From positions 2,542,001 to 2,606,000 of the forward strand of contig NC_087067.1 of NCBI RefSeq assembly GCF_963678635.1: DNA of 64,000 bases, in the 5' to 3' direction. Below the pieces are notes generated by a model. The model was not told the DNA's origin, made no database searches, and worked only from the letters and a program-made list of their open reading frames with translations. This DNA is from Symsagittifera roscoffensis (lineage: Eukaryota; Xenacoelomorpha; Acoela; Convolutidae). A program made the position numbers and the translations under genes. This document shows, one piece after another, positions 29,761-42,071 of the stretch (position 1 is the stretch's first letter; each line of letters opens with the position of its first letter).

Positions 29761-31389
29761 CCTAGATCACTATCCCAAGACTACCGGCGAGACTCTTTTA
29801 CTTCTTCCAACCTTGTAGCTCAAGTGTTTGTTCGCTTGATTGACGAATTCCGCCGTACCTTATGTCGAGTATTGGGATAACCGATCCACTATCCCAGTAC
29901 CACCTCTGGAGCTCTAGTTAATTTAAAAAATCCCCAAATCCCAATTCTGTTCACCAACATTTTCTTTACTATGCCCCCTAAAGTTACTTTCCCTGTTTCA
30001 ATCCGATGTAAGTCGAAACACGACTTATTTGTTAGTCAATAACTTCAGCCGATTCGTTAAAATTCTTTGAAATCTTGCCCAAAAATGTTAAAAAATTGTG
30101 AAAGCTCAAAAAAAATGAAAATTACAAAAACCAGAAAGGTAAGTATACCTACAATTCAAAGGCGACCTATGCGGTCTTTCGTAAAAAATGTCTGGTACCT
30201 GACCGTCACGCGTTTTACCTCCCCCCTACTAGCGGTCTTATGTGGTATTCTCCTTTTGGGTTCCAAAAACTGTCTTTTTCCGATCCCCTCACCTGATTCG
30301 ACCAGGTTACCTAACTTAATTCGATCTTTAATTTGGTTCTCCTCGCGTTGCAACTCTTGTTCTGAGTCTATAGATGGATCGTTTTAGACTCTGGGTCTAC
30401 TAATGTAACTAAAGCGACGCAATCGATTAAATAGTTACTATAATATGTCCCCCCTTTTTAAAATTTTGAACCGCCAACCTCTATCTTAAGCAGACCCCTT
30501 CTAACCTCCCCCTATCTAGCGCTCCACTTAAGCTGAAAATTACCCTTGAGCGCAATGGGTGCTAAGCCTCTCGAGAGAGAGTCCGTAGAACCTGATTCCA
30601 AGCTCTGCTCAAGTAAAAACCTTTCCTCAAAACAGTGGGTATCCGCTTATCCAATTTTTTACTTATTTCCTATATTGTAAAGTGGATTATAAAGATACCC
30701 GGTTGACCAAACTGAACACCACTGTGCACCTTCCTCGGTTTGCTCTGTTCTGCTTTGATCATACTGCTGGCTGGTCACCTGCTGGTTGGTCACACTTTCC
30801 CCCTGGGCTGGTCACCTGTTCCAGTCAAGTCTCCCAGTGGTCAAGTCTCCCAGTTGTCCACTTTCTCACTTCGCTGGTCACCTGTTCCAGTCAAGTCTCC
30901 CAGTGCTCCACTGATGTCACAAGCTATCTGAAAACCTTACAACTCCCAACACTTGGGCACCTGTACAACGTTGATGATTTGATCGAGACGATCGATCTTA
31001 TTGGAAAACAATATGGGTATACTATTTTAATTAATATAAAGGTTTGATCCACCTAATCTGGAGGTCAAAGCCACTGTCTTTTTTTGTGTTTTATATGGTT
31101 TTTTAATCCTATTTCTAGTCTTTTTAGTTTTTGTTTTGCTTTTTCTCTTTCACCCATTTTTTGTCCCCCTAGTGGCCCCCATTACTCGGTTAGCTGGGCC
31201 TCGTTTCGGAAAGCGCACCGAGAGTTTTCCTCAAGTTTTCTTGAAAAACTATCACGGTACAACCAGAAGGTGAATAAGTTCCCGTTGAAACGCTCACCGG
31301 TACTCTAGAATGGGCTTGTAGCCCGAAGCTGCGTAAAGTGGGTTCGATCCCGTAGTCATGATGTCGTATAAACACCCACGAGCGCCATA
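29760..31389. other. Outer-element sequence without recognised gene
   Basis: I see no supported gene. Near 30800-30920 a short direct repeat occurs: GGTCACCTGTTCCAGTCAAG followed by TCTCCCAGTG, twice. Around 31305-31365 a GGGTTCGATCCC motif resembling a tRNA T-arm was noticed but does not fold as a full tRNA. The region links the minisatellite to the right LTR-like flank. Confidence 0.5.
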
Positions 31390-33210
31390 AAAAAACTATG
31401 TAAGACTAGCCTACTTAGCTCACATATGAGATTAAAGAAAAATAGGCCCTATAAATATTGGCTCAAGAGTCAGGTACACTATCTCTTGTTTTGTACCTTT
31501 GTTTTTTTCTACCTCAAGCGATCGGAGCCAATTCGGTCCACTTGCAACATGGGACTAAAACCCGCGTCACAACTTAAAGGCCAATACCAAAATACCCCCA
31601 CTCTAAAAAATAAGAATGGCCCCATACTCAGGTCTCAAAATACCTAAAAAAAACACGTACGCCGTTAAAAACAGGGTCGGAACCTTATGTATGGTTACTT
31701 TTTATTAGACAGTGGATTTTTGATCCATTTAAGATGGGTCAACCTAAAAACTCTCCCTAACTCAACATAACAAAATAAAATACACTCAAAAAGTTTACAT
31801 TAGGCACTCACATACCGACACGACCTCTAGAATTGAGTCACTAAGTCATAAAGCAACTCTATAGTTGATTGAGTAATTAAGTTTAACTCGAGAAGTTTGA
31901 AATAAACAAGTTTTAACTAAAGAAATAAGATTTTGATCTGGACCATTTGTGACATTCGGGCAGAATGGACCAAAATGCAGAGTCGGCATATTCGAGTTTT
32001 TAACAGCGAACCTTCCGAATTGGCAATTTTGAAGGAATAAGAGCGTTATTGGAACGATTGGCCAAACGGTGAAGGCTAGAATATTCCGGTGTTTCAAATT
32101 TTTAAAATTTCGAAGTATGACGTCATATTTCTGAGAAACGTCAGAAATGGCCATGTTGGCAGAAAACTGGAAGAAAAACACAACAACATTAGTTGCGATA
32201 GCGAAAACAACGAAGATTGTGGTTGAAAAACAACAACGAATTGCAGAAGTAGCAGAGACCGCTCCGAGTTGCAACTCTTGTGCCGCTACAATAGTTGCAA
32301 GGCCGTTGCGATCAACGGTGAAGGGTGGAAGACAGCCTTCCGAAGGAGAATAAGAGCCTTATTTCCCCGGATTCAGGAATCCGGAGGGGTCTCAGGACTG
32401 GAACTTTTATTAACTTATATAAACTTTTAGCTTCCCTGTCATGTCCTGAGTTGAATTTAATTAACATCTGAATTCATTTTGCTAGGATGAGAAGCTAAGA
32501 AATGGGGGAAAGGGTTGATCCATCTAAGATGGAGATGATGATTTTTATCTACTGAACAAAAACAATCATAATTCAATAAATAGTAGTAGCCCTGATTTTA
32601 GGAGTGACCTCGTGGTCTGGGGATACTGAGACCCAGCCATGAGCTCACTATTTCTGCATGTAATCTAGTTAATTTGAGTGTTTTGACCGAAGCCGAAAGC
32701 AGTAACGTTTTTGTCGACCCGATGTTAGAAAGACCACCGAAAGTACTGGCTTGGTAGAGACGGTTAAAAACATGTAAAGCTCTGTTTAGACGTTAGCCAG
32801 TCGTCTTAGGACTTAGTTTTATTTTCCGTTGATATGTATCTTCCGGGCGAATGTTTTAATTGAGCAGCTTCAGCTGTCCACCTTTCCACCGAAGGTTCAC
32901 TCTGGTCCACTCTAATTTATTTCTTCTCTATTTGCGATCACTTTCCGTCTTCTGCCAAGAATAAGACAGCTCTACTCTTGTTCGAATTATGTATTGGAAA
33001 TTGCGAATAGCAATTTCCCGCTGCTATTCTCGTTTACTTTCCCGCGATTAGAGTTCAGTTCTTCTAATCTTATTTTCTGGTATTTTCAGTTGTCGCGAGA
33101 AGCTTGAGCATGACATGCTCAATTCGAATTTTTGAAAAGTTGCATTTCACCCCAAAATCAAGACTAAACGTTTTCTCAAGGTCAAACTTCCAAATATGAC
33201 CGATTGGCAC
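31390..33210. repeat. Right LTR-like repeat of the outer element
   Basis: 31390-31940 and 32860-33210 match the left copy (505-1345). The intervening 900 bp contain the module also seen at 100-504 and a segment (about 32440-32830) that is again related to 33290-33700. Two short blocks, ATCCATCTAAGATGG and TGGTCTGGGGATACTGAGAC, and their variants mark that internal relation. Confidence 0.6.
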
Positions 33211-34299
33211 AGAGTACGGAATTGGAGGCCCGGTGCCAGAAACTATTATATGCTTAGAGACTATATAATTGACTTTTTAGCCGCTCTAATGCCCTGAACA
33301 TTTGAATTAACTCCAGTAATGTTTAGTATTTCAGAACATGAGTAGCTAGAAAAAGGAAAGGGTCAATCCATCTCCAATGGATTTAGTATGTAACTGTCAC
33401 TAAAAACATAATAAAATAGGTCATTCGAGCCGTGTTTTTAATAGCAATCACGTAGTCTGGGGATGCGAGACCCAATTATGTGGTTGTTATCGCATGTAAC
33501 GAAAGCTGATCAAAAGTCGTTTGACTGATGGCCTAAAATTGGCAACTTTTACTTAGCCTAAACAGACCAGAAAATCAACTGGCTAGGTCTAGAAGGTGAA
33601 AACGGGTAGAACTTAGGTAACTGACGCCGGTCAGTCGTCAATAGGTGTGCTGTTTTCTACGCTCCGTCACTATGAAGTATTTGCGCCAATGTTACATACA
33701 TTAGGTTATTGTTGACATTTCTCAGTTTTTTTTGTATCGTAATTGGTTCGAAGCTCAGCTTCGTCTCTGTGTTAAACTTATTTAATTATATAATTTACTG
33801 TTCAACAATTTGAGAACAAAAAACTAAATAATCTCAGAAGTTTACAGGAAAATATTTTTGAAGATTACGTAATTTTCAGCACATTTTTTAGACAGTTTTG
33901 TCAATTTTCCAGTTCTTTGATCGCTCTATAAATGTTTATTGTAATATTTTAAATTCTGGTGATGCACTAAATGTGCGAAAACGTTTGAATTTTTATTAAA
34001 CGTTTGAAAATTTTATTAATGTTATTATTAAATTTTATTATATGATATTTTTAACCTTACGATAAGCAACATTTTTTGCAGTCGTGTACTAGTATATATT
34101 TCATTTGTTTGCTTTGCCTTTTTTATCGATGCAGGATTTTCATGAGTCTTAAACTCTGTAAACATGATATCCTGAGCTTACTTCGTTGCCTGAATTTTTC
34201 TTTATATGACACTGGGCTATGTTTTTCCAGAAGATATGAATTAAATTAGAATAAATAGTTGACATTTAATCAGAAAGAAGTTAAAGTTAGATAAAGTTA
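33211..34299. other. Repeat remnant and upstream region of the JADE-type gene
   Basis: 33290-33700 is a diverged copy of 32440-32830. The remaining 600 bp up to the JADE-type ATG are AT-rich and must hold its promoter and 5' leader, but no clear TATA box or initiator can be singled out. A GAAGCT-AGCTTC short hairpin lies at 33746-33770. Confidence 0.5.
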
Positions 34300-37200
34300 A
34301 TGGACAGTAAACTTTTAATTCCACGGGACTCTGTGGAATCTGGATCAAAAGTAAAATCATCAAAATGTCACATTCAAGTCAAAGGTTGCCATATGGCACC
34401 GGCTAAAACGCCAGAGGTACATTCAAATGAAGTATACTGCTTGGATTACATCAGGGACATGAAAGTTGGAGATGCTGTGAATTTGACGAATGAAGGGGGC
34501 TTATTATATCTTGAAGACACGTGGAGAACGGATTGGGAGAAACCTATACAGGTGTGGTTTTCATGGCTTCACATATGCCCCAGACCACCAATGATATGAT
34601 AGTTTCTTTTTTTTTGCTTCAAATGTTTCTTCGGCTCATGTTATATCGGTATAGTTGCCTCATAAAACGTCGTTTGAAGTGTGAAAAAATATTTTTTAAT
34701 GAGTCTGTTTGTGGGGGTAGCGTAAAAAACTTGTAATTTTCGAAACTTTTTTAAGCTCAAATTTTACTTTTTTTTTGTGGCCCCACTGTCGTTAATTATT
34801 GTGTGCTTTGCTACCACTTGATTATACAAGCCATTGTAATATAGTACGAATAAACTGTTTTTATCCCAACGAGCAAAAAATAATGCTAATTTTGGTTTTA
34901 AAAAAGGTCAATTAAAATGGGCCCTTCCGTCATGCCACGGTACGCGCACAGGTTGCTAATTTTGGAGGCATTTTTGCTGCATAGCATTGACAATTTAAAA
35001 GCGTGTATTCGATACACTTTTTTTGGTGGCTAGTGTTACTGTTAACTTATTCCAAGATCACATGGCGGTGATGGCAAGAGGTTAGATTTTTGCGTTTTCC
35101 TTTTTTTGTCTTTTTGGTTTAACTTTTGCCGTTTTTTCCTTTGTATTCGCAAAGTGTAGCTTCGCCTCTGCGTAAATTTTTTTCAATACTAACACTACTA
35201 ATTTAACACTGGCAATTATGATTCTGGAGTTTTCAAAATGAATTTATTTGTAGACAAACGTATGAAAAATTTCGTTGATGTTGATTTTTTCGTTTTTTAA
35301 TTTAAAGCTCAGATTTCGTCTTCTTTTGGGCTCTTTTCCACACTCCCCTATAATTAAGTGCTACCATTGAAACGCTTGTTTAACACGTTTTTTCTTCATG
35401 TCTTACTGCAAAAAATCATGCATTTACGAAAGTTTTGGAAAGTTTTGCAGTGAGGGGCGAGTGTAAAAGAATTTTATTTTCGTTCGGCTAGCTGCCGTGC
35501 TGTTCCGGCGTTGTATTGAAAGTGGCGTGAAGCTCCTCTTCGCCTTCTGTGTGGTGTGAATATTATAAGCCAGTAGTTTTTCAAGTATTTGTGCTTCATA
35601 GGTCACACGCAGCGTTACTTTGGATCGAGAGTTGGAACTCTCAGACGCTCCAGACGAGTGCCTTCCACCTTCCAATGTATACTTGCCCAACTATGCCTGG
35701 GGAGGTCTATCGACGAGGGGTCTGATTAAAGAAGAAGGTGGTATCAGTATTCAACCTGAAGAAACTATTACGAGCAATTGTAATCTGGACCTGCAACAGC
35801 CTTTAGCCACAATCACACCAATTGACACCTCAATCCCACCAATGTGTGAACAGTTGCAAACGCATTTTGTGACCAAGTAAGAAAAAACGTGTCGGAATTG
35901 CTTGCTCAGATATGATAAAAATCAATTAATCAGACGAATAAAAAAACCGAGAAACTAAGTTATGGAATTATTGACATCTTGTCAAAAAAATGAGTTCGAA
36001 TCATTTTGAGGCTCAACATTAATAAAAAAAAATGAGTTCGAATCATTTTGAGGCTGAACATTAATTTAAAAAAGTGAGTTCGAATCATTTTGAGGCTCAA
36101 CATTAAATGTGTTTAGATACAACTGTGACGACCAAGATCTGCTGTGGATGCATTGTGTGAATGAAGAGTTAGCCCTCTGTTCTTCGCCCCAAATGGGAAC
36201 TAGCATGAGTGACAATTTACTCGAGTTTGTGATCGATTTCCTAGAAGAGACATCGCATTCCAGACTGCAGCTTTTGGTTCACAACGAAAAAGGTTGATTA
36301 ACATTTGTTGACTAGTGCAAATATTTAAGTATTCGTTGTACCAAAAACAAACTATTAGAAAAGTTTTGACCAAAAAATTGATATTTTTTGAACCCCACTC
36401 CAATTTAGTATATGTTGGCGCCTGTCACCTTAAGAAATTTTTCGGGCCGTTCAGCCAATATTGCATGTCTCAAAATAGTACCAGAGGGACCTTTGGTCAA
36501 GGAGCTGAACCCCCCCCCCCCCGTCCATCTATATCCGTTTCTGGATATTAGTTAAGCTACCTGCAGTTTGAACTAATGAATAATGCTATGTGTGAACTGT
36601 GTCTGTCTCATTATGTTGATAAATTTGATTGTGTTTTTCTGTTTCAGCGGATGGGATCGAGTATGACGAGAACACACTGTGTGACGTGTGTAGAGAAGGA
36701 ACATGCGAGGAGGGCAATGAGATCCTCTTCTGTGACAAGTGTGATATTGCAGTACACCAGGTGAGGTGCAATTACTACTATGGGTCTCTGTAAAAATTAA
36801 AGTTATTGTTAACTATCCCCCCTTTGCAAGGTGTGGATTCGTTACAAGGTACAAAATTTGTATATGCTTAAATGTTCAATTCTTTCTAAATAGGGGAGTT
36901 TCGTTACAAGGTTCCATAAGGGTGAAGAAAGTTAACAAGATCTAAAAGGACGCATGAAAGATTTGACTAAAATTTGACTAAATTCGAGGGAATTGACTAA
37001 AACTTGAATCGAGATGGAGCCATCTTCTCATGGTTACGCACAAAAGTGAAGCAAAACTTTATGTCAAGTGTTAAAAGTAGTTCAATAATAACTAACTAAC
37101 AAATCAATGGTCTGCATGATGCTGAAAAATCCCTTTCTTACTTATGCAAAATGGTCTCTCTTCTGTAAAACGTTTACTTAACTGTATATTACACATGCGA

Positions 37201-40200
37201 GCTGGGGACTAATGTGTTATAGTACCACAGTTGTGTAGGGTGGTCGACTGGGATGCTCGAGGCCTATGGTTTGATTCCCGTAGAGAGCACTTATTTGAAT
37301 TCATGCAACGGATCAACGTTGTCCTTCTCTTGTAGCTTAGAATTCAAATGCAGTGCAATAAGTGACTAATACGGGACCTCCATATTGTGTTGCAGTTTTA
37401 GTTTAAACCCTTCGCACCAGGGGATTCGAAGGATTTATAGCGTAGGGTCGATTTTTTTCTTTGCCTTATTTAAAGTACCCCAAGGAATGCTCGTAGGTGT
37501 TCAAGTGTAGCATCATATTGAAACTCATTGTTCATAGTTTTACTATAATTTGAACGTTATTGCAGCGATAGTTACCTTTGATTCTTGCAGTTTTTTACCT
37601 AATTCAGTCGGTTTTGCATTTTTTGGCCTATTTTAATTTATGATGTTCTTGGTTTTTAAAATTACTTTTGTCGTATTAAGAGTCGATGAACGTTGTTCAG
37701 ACTCTTATATAGGGCGCGATGATTTATTTGTTTTTTTTAAGTAAATTTCTTAAAATTTGTTCACGCTCGAATTTACTTTTTTTAGCGGTTTGACTTTTGA
37801 TTTCTTTTCAAGTTTAGTTCATTTCCTTTGTTAAGAGGTAAGCAATTTCCACTATCGTACAGCAAAACTATAAAGATTTCAAAAAACTTGATTCAATTTC
37901 AAAAATGGAATTTAATTATCAGATTTTCCAGCAAAATATAAATTTTATCTATTGATCCAGTTTTCTCTAATTTGGTTTAATTTATCAAAAAAAATGTCGA
38001 TCATAAATTGTTATAGAAAATCAAAGAGCTTTAAGGCTATCTATTTTTTCTTGTAAATTTGAAAGTTGCGGCTAGAAAGAATACGTTTACTTTCGTTCAT
38101 TGACTCTTTTTCAACTGTCTGTTTGCTATGTTTGTTTGATTTTTTATTAGTTGTTAATGTCGTAACATGCAGGTGATTTTTGCTTCTTGCACAGCAACCG
38201 GCTCTCCTTGTTGGTTTTTGTGTTTTTTTTTGTAATTCATTCATGGCTAATATTGGTTTAGAGGTAACTTCTCAGACTTTTCTGACATATGTAGATGGCT
38301 CGACTCCTTGTCAGATTTTTTTTTGCTATAGGTTTTAATGTAGTTCTTTGGGATCATTATCTTCATCTGAAACCTTGTTAGCTTTGTTTTCATGTGCTTT
38401 TCCAAGTGCTCAATGCTTTCTTGTTTTGTCTAAAATTCATCGGCTTATTTTCCAATCTGTTTTTCTTCGATTGCTGAATATAATCTGAATTCAAAGTTGT
38501 TCCAGAAATGGTACGCATACGGAAAACTAGTCAAAATGAATTATGTCGTGGTTTATTGTTTTCGCAAAATCAATTACTTGTTTTTTATTGTACTCACAAA
38601 AAATGGACTAAGTAGCCTTTCACACTGCTTTCAGCCAAAAAGCCGTGCTTTCAGTTTATGATTTGAGCCCAAAGCATTGTGTCATTTGATGAGCCCAAAA
38701 TTTCTTCTGGCTTTGTTTGGTTTGAGGAAGGGGCTGAGAAATTTGGAGTTTCAAAATGTATTTCAACTTATTTTTTTTTACAATTAAAGTTTTTTCGTCT
38801 CAGGGCGTCTGCACAAAAACTGTCGGGTTAGCTACCCTACCACTTCGTAGGTTTTGTTTGAATGTTAATCAACTCGGGAAGTTTTTTGGTTGGCATTTAG
38901 TGAATAGTATAAAACTTACGTACATATAGTTTTTTCGACTTATTGAGTTTGATCCTAGAAGAAACTACTGAAATTTCATTTTGAACAAGATAATTTAACT
39001 TTCAATTTTTTAACCGTATCAGAGAGACCAATTGGTCATTTCATTAATCAGCAACTGGTCGTTAAACAGTCACTGCTTTCGATCTGCGAATTGAATTATT
39101 CTTAAAATTTTCAGATTATAACAAAAAATAACTCAAGTAAAATTTTTCAGTTGTCTTTTGTTTTGTTTCAAAAAGGGCTGTTACGGCATAGCAAATGTGC
39201 CGGAGGAAGACTGGCTGTGTCGTACTTGCTACCTCGGTCTCAAACCCAGATGTTTCCTCTGTCCACACTCTGGAGGCGCCATGAAGAGCACGCTCAATGG
39301 CAAACGGTGGTGTCACGTGTCCTGTGTCCTCTGGATCCCTGAGACCAGTTTCGGAGACTTGTACAAGATGGAACCAGTGGTCCAGCTGAAGACTATTCCG
39401 GACTCCAGATGGGCGCTGGTGTGCACACTGTGTCGGGAGAAGGTGGGGGCGTGTATTCAGTGCAGTTACAAGACTTGTGCAATATCATATCACGTGACCT
39501 GCGGGTTTAATCATAACCTGGATATCACCACTACGCAACACGCCACTACGGGTTAGAACTTTTAAAATCATCAGTGGGGGGGGGAGAAGGTTAGCATTCC
39601 CCGCGTGTTTTTCTCTAAAAGTTCCATTTTTCTTCTAAGGTTGCAAAGTAACGTACCATTTTTACGGCTATTTTTTTGGTTCCGAATCTTCCATGAAGTC
39701 CACTTTTGTCAAATTGATTGCGCCACGGCAATTTTGCTCAAAAGGCTCTCTCTAGATTTTCTCAATATCGCAATGAATTCAGAAGGGTGACATACATGTA
39801 TTAAAGTTCAACTGCTTGGTAGCGGTTCTCTGAGTCTTATAAAGTGGAAACTACTTTCGTATTTTGCAGGTGAAATTTTTTGATTGCTGGTTTTCATGTT
39901 CCTTTGTTAACTGACCTGTTCAATTCAAAAAAGGCGATCACGCTTTGTGAGGCCTTAATCACTTGTTAAGAGTGAAAACTAGCAATATCAGACAGGATTC
40001 TTAATTTCATGTTAAGACTAAAATTCAGAAACATTTTTGTTACAGGCGATCTAGTATTCAAATCCTACTGCCTAAAACATACAACAGAAAGGCGAAGGAA
40101 AAGTATCAATTCAGCGCAACAAGTTCAGCCCACGAATCACCAGAGGCTAAGTTCTATGTCCCAAAAAACGGTTTCAAATTCACCTCAAAATAAAAAGTTA

Positions 40201-42071
40201 ACCTTATCTCCGACAACTAATATCTCTAAAGACGACAACACGTTAATGCGCAATAGAATCAACAAAGCTCTCTGCAAGTTCTATACGTTGACAAGTCCCG
40301 AGGAAGTTTCTAGAAAGCTAAATGTGAAACCTTTTCTCGCAAGTTTGTTGTATGAATATTGGAAGTTAAAACGAATATCGGGTGCACTTTTCAGAAACAG
40401 AATATCATTACCCACTTCTAATAACCAGTGTTCAGACCAAGTTAGTAATAAGTCTGAGCAGACTAATTTTGGTCTGGTGGATCTAACCTTGACAGAAGAA
40501 CAGCAAACGCAGTTAGATGCCGCGGAGAGTCTTCGGAACCGAGCTGCGATGTTTGTTGCTCTTCGCCAGGACTTCGAGAAGGTTCGCAATATGGTCAATT
40601 TGGTACAGAAGCGAGAGCGTTCTCTCAAGATGTACCACCGAGTGTGTTACGAGATGTTCAAGCGTCAGTTGGTCCTGGCAGGATTCAGACTGTTGCCGGA
40701 TATCTTGTGTCCAGATTCTGATCTGGTCAAACGCAAGCACGAAGAGGGTTCTTTATCTTCGGCAGATGAAGGCATCGGATCCGGAGAGTTTTCAGAAACA
40801 GAAGGTAAGAAAATAGTTTATTAACAAGTGGGCAAAAATGAATAACGACCCTCTGAAAATGCATGAAGACTAAATCGAAGATTTATTCTTTATTATAAAA
40901 GGAAATAAAGAACTTGATGTTCTGGGCTATCGGGTTCTTTTTTATATCATGCATTTAATTGGTGCTGCTGAAAAGTCGGTAGTAGATATATTTTTGCAGG
41001 CCCAGCGTTTAAAGAAAAATAACAAGTTGAGATGTTTTAGCGGCCACCAATGAAACAGTGAAATCTCGGAAACGTGAAAGGAAAAATGTATCTGAAATTG
41101 CAAAAGACCGAAATGCAAATGAAGTTAAACCGAAGAAAAGAAAGAAGTTGACAATACAAACATCAGAAACAAAGGAGAAAACGATATCGAATGGTGCCAT
41201 TGTTAACTCAACTAAACAGTCATCCAACAAACAGCCATCTGAGTGCACAGATAAAAAATCGACTTCTTGCAAAGGTTTGTTGCCTGGCTTCTCGGGCGCA
41301 AGTTTTGACGATATCAAAGTAGCAGTATCATCGTCACCAAACCGAATAACGCCAACTGGAAAACTAGAATTCAGCAACAGCAGCAGTGCGAAAAAGTTAA
41401 CCAGTTCGGGTGTAGTTTCGGGCTTAGACGGAAATAAAAATCACACAGGTTTTACAAAGAAAGATGCTGCAAAAGTCCCCGTCCAAAACCTGTCCAAGGA
41501 TGCAATGATATTAAAGAAAACAAACGAACAGTCGATTTTGTCAAAAAAGACCGAAAAACGTTGCAATTTATCTGTTAAAACAGATAACATATTCACAAAA
41601 CTTGATGAAGCGTCGCCGACTTTCGCCGAATGGAAAATATCACCAGAAAATTTTAATCCGGGAACCTGCGAAAGAAAAAAAATCAATTTAGTATCAAAAT
41701 CACCGGTGCAAATTTCAACACCGCAACATTCCATGCAAAATGGATTCACGGTATCTTCAGCGACCTCCTCAATTTCAGCGTCGACTTCAAAATATTCGCC
41801 GAATGGTTTAATCGATTTCGATTTCTTGAAAACGACATCGAAAATTGATAGTGCAAGCTTGAAAGATCAAGTGCAAAGGATCAAGAAGAAAATAAGCAGA
41901 CCACTCATTGTGCCGAAAGACAAATGTAACGAAAGTAAAAAAGATGCAATTTCAGATGTCAAAACAATGGAAAGCAGCCAGAAACCAAAATCTACAAATG
42001 ACAATGTGAATCTCAAAGAAACAGACAAAGAACTGTCGCTTTTTGAAAAAATGTTTTCTGATGACCTATGA
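34300..42071 (+). CDS. JADE-family PHD-finger protein (HBO1 acetyltransferase scaffold type)
   Basis: Seven coding exons: 34300-34551, 35602-35876, 36117-36292, 36648-36760, 39176-39551, 40046-40804, 41041-42071. All introns are GT-AG, all phases agree, and the sum is 2982 nt (993 residues plus stop). An in-frame TAG at 34288 precedes the ATG. The N-terminal region has the JADE-type [12 protein letters not shown] motif (near residue 75). A C4HC3 PHD finger spans about 246-290 (C246, C249, C263, C266, H271, C274, C287, C290). A zinc-knuckle plus second, extended PHD follows (about 291-413, with [10 protein letters not shown] and SYHVTCGF). An EPC-like helix region with [10 protein letters not shown] lies near 500. 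The last 340 residues are Lys/Ser-rich and disordered. Known JADE proteins, usually 790-850 residues, bind HBO1 and direct histone H4 acetylation; this one is longer through its tail. Exon 5 has an A-rich acceptor (CAAAAAG). Confidence 0.93.
35983..36106. repeat. Three tandem copies of a 40-bp repeat in JADE intron 2
   Basis: (A/G)TGAGTTCGAATCATTTTG followed by AGGCT(C/G)AACATTAAT occurs three times, separated by poly-A-rich linkers. The last copy ends about ten bases before the acceptor AG at 36115-36116. Confidence 0.9.
37200..37300. repeat. tRNA-derived SINE-like fragment in JADE intron 4
   Basis: GGTTTGATTCC (about 37268-37278) matches the RNA polymerase III B box, and GTGGTCGACTGGG about 30 bases upstream resembles an A box. 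The sequence does not fold into a complete tRNA. The 3' flank is not obviously repeated in this window. Confidence 0.4.
37660..38300. repeat. Interspersed repeat family member in JADE intron 4
   Basis: CAGACTCTTATATAG, TTGTTCACGCTC and GGTTTGACTTTTGATTTCTT recur at 57540-57700, and related words at 57090-57190 and in the 44.0/48.9 kb duplicated blocks (AGAGTCA-TAAACG-TGTGAAGAC). This is a dispersed repeat of unknown type that has spread through introns and intergenic DNA. Confidence 0.55.

Noticed and set aside
31305-31365. Possible tRNA gene around GGGTTCGATCCC
   Set aside because: Only a T-arm-like word is present; no acceptor, D or anticodon stem could be drawn around it.
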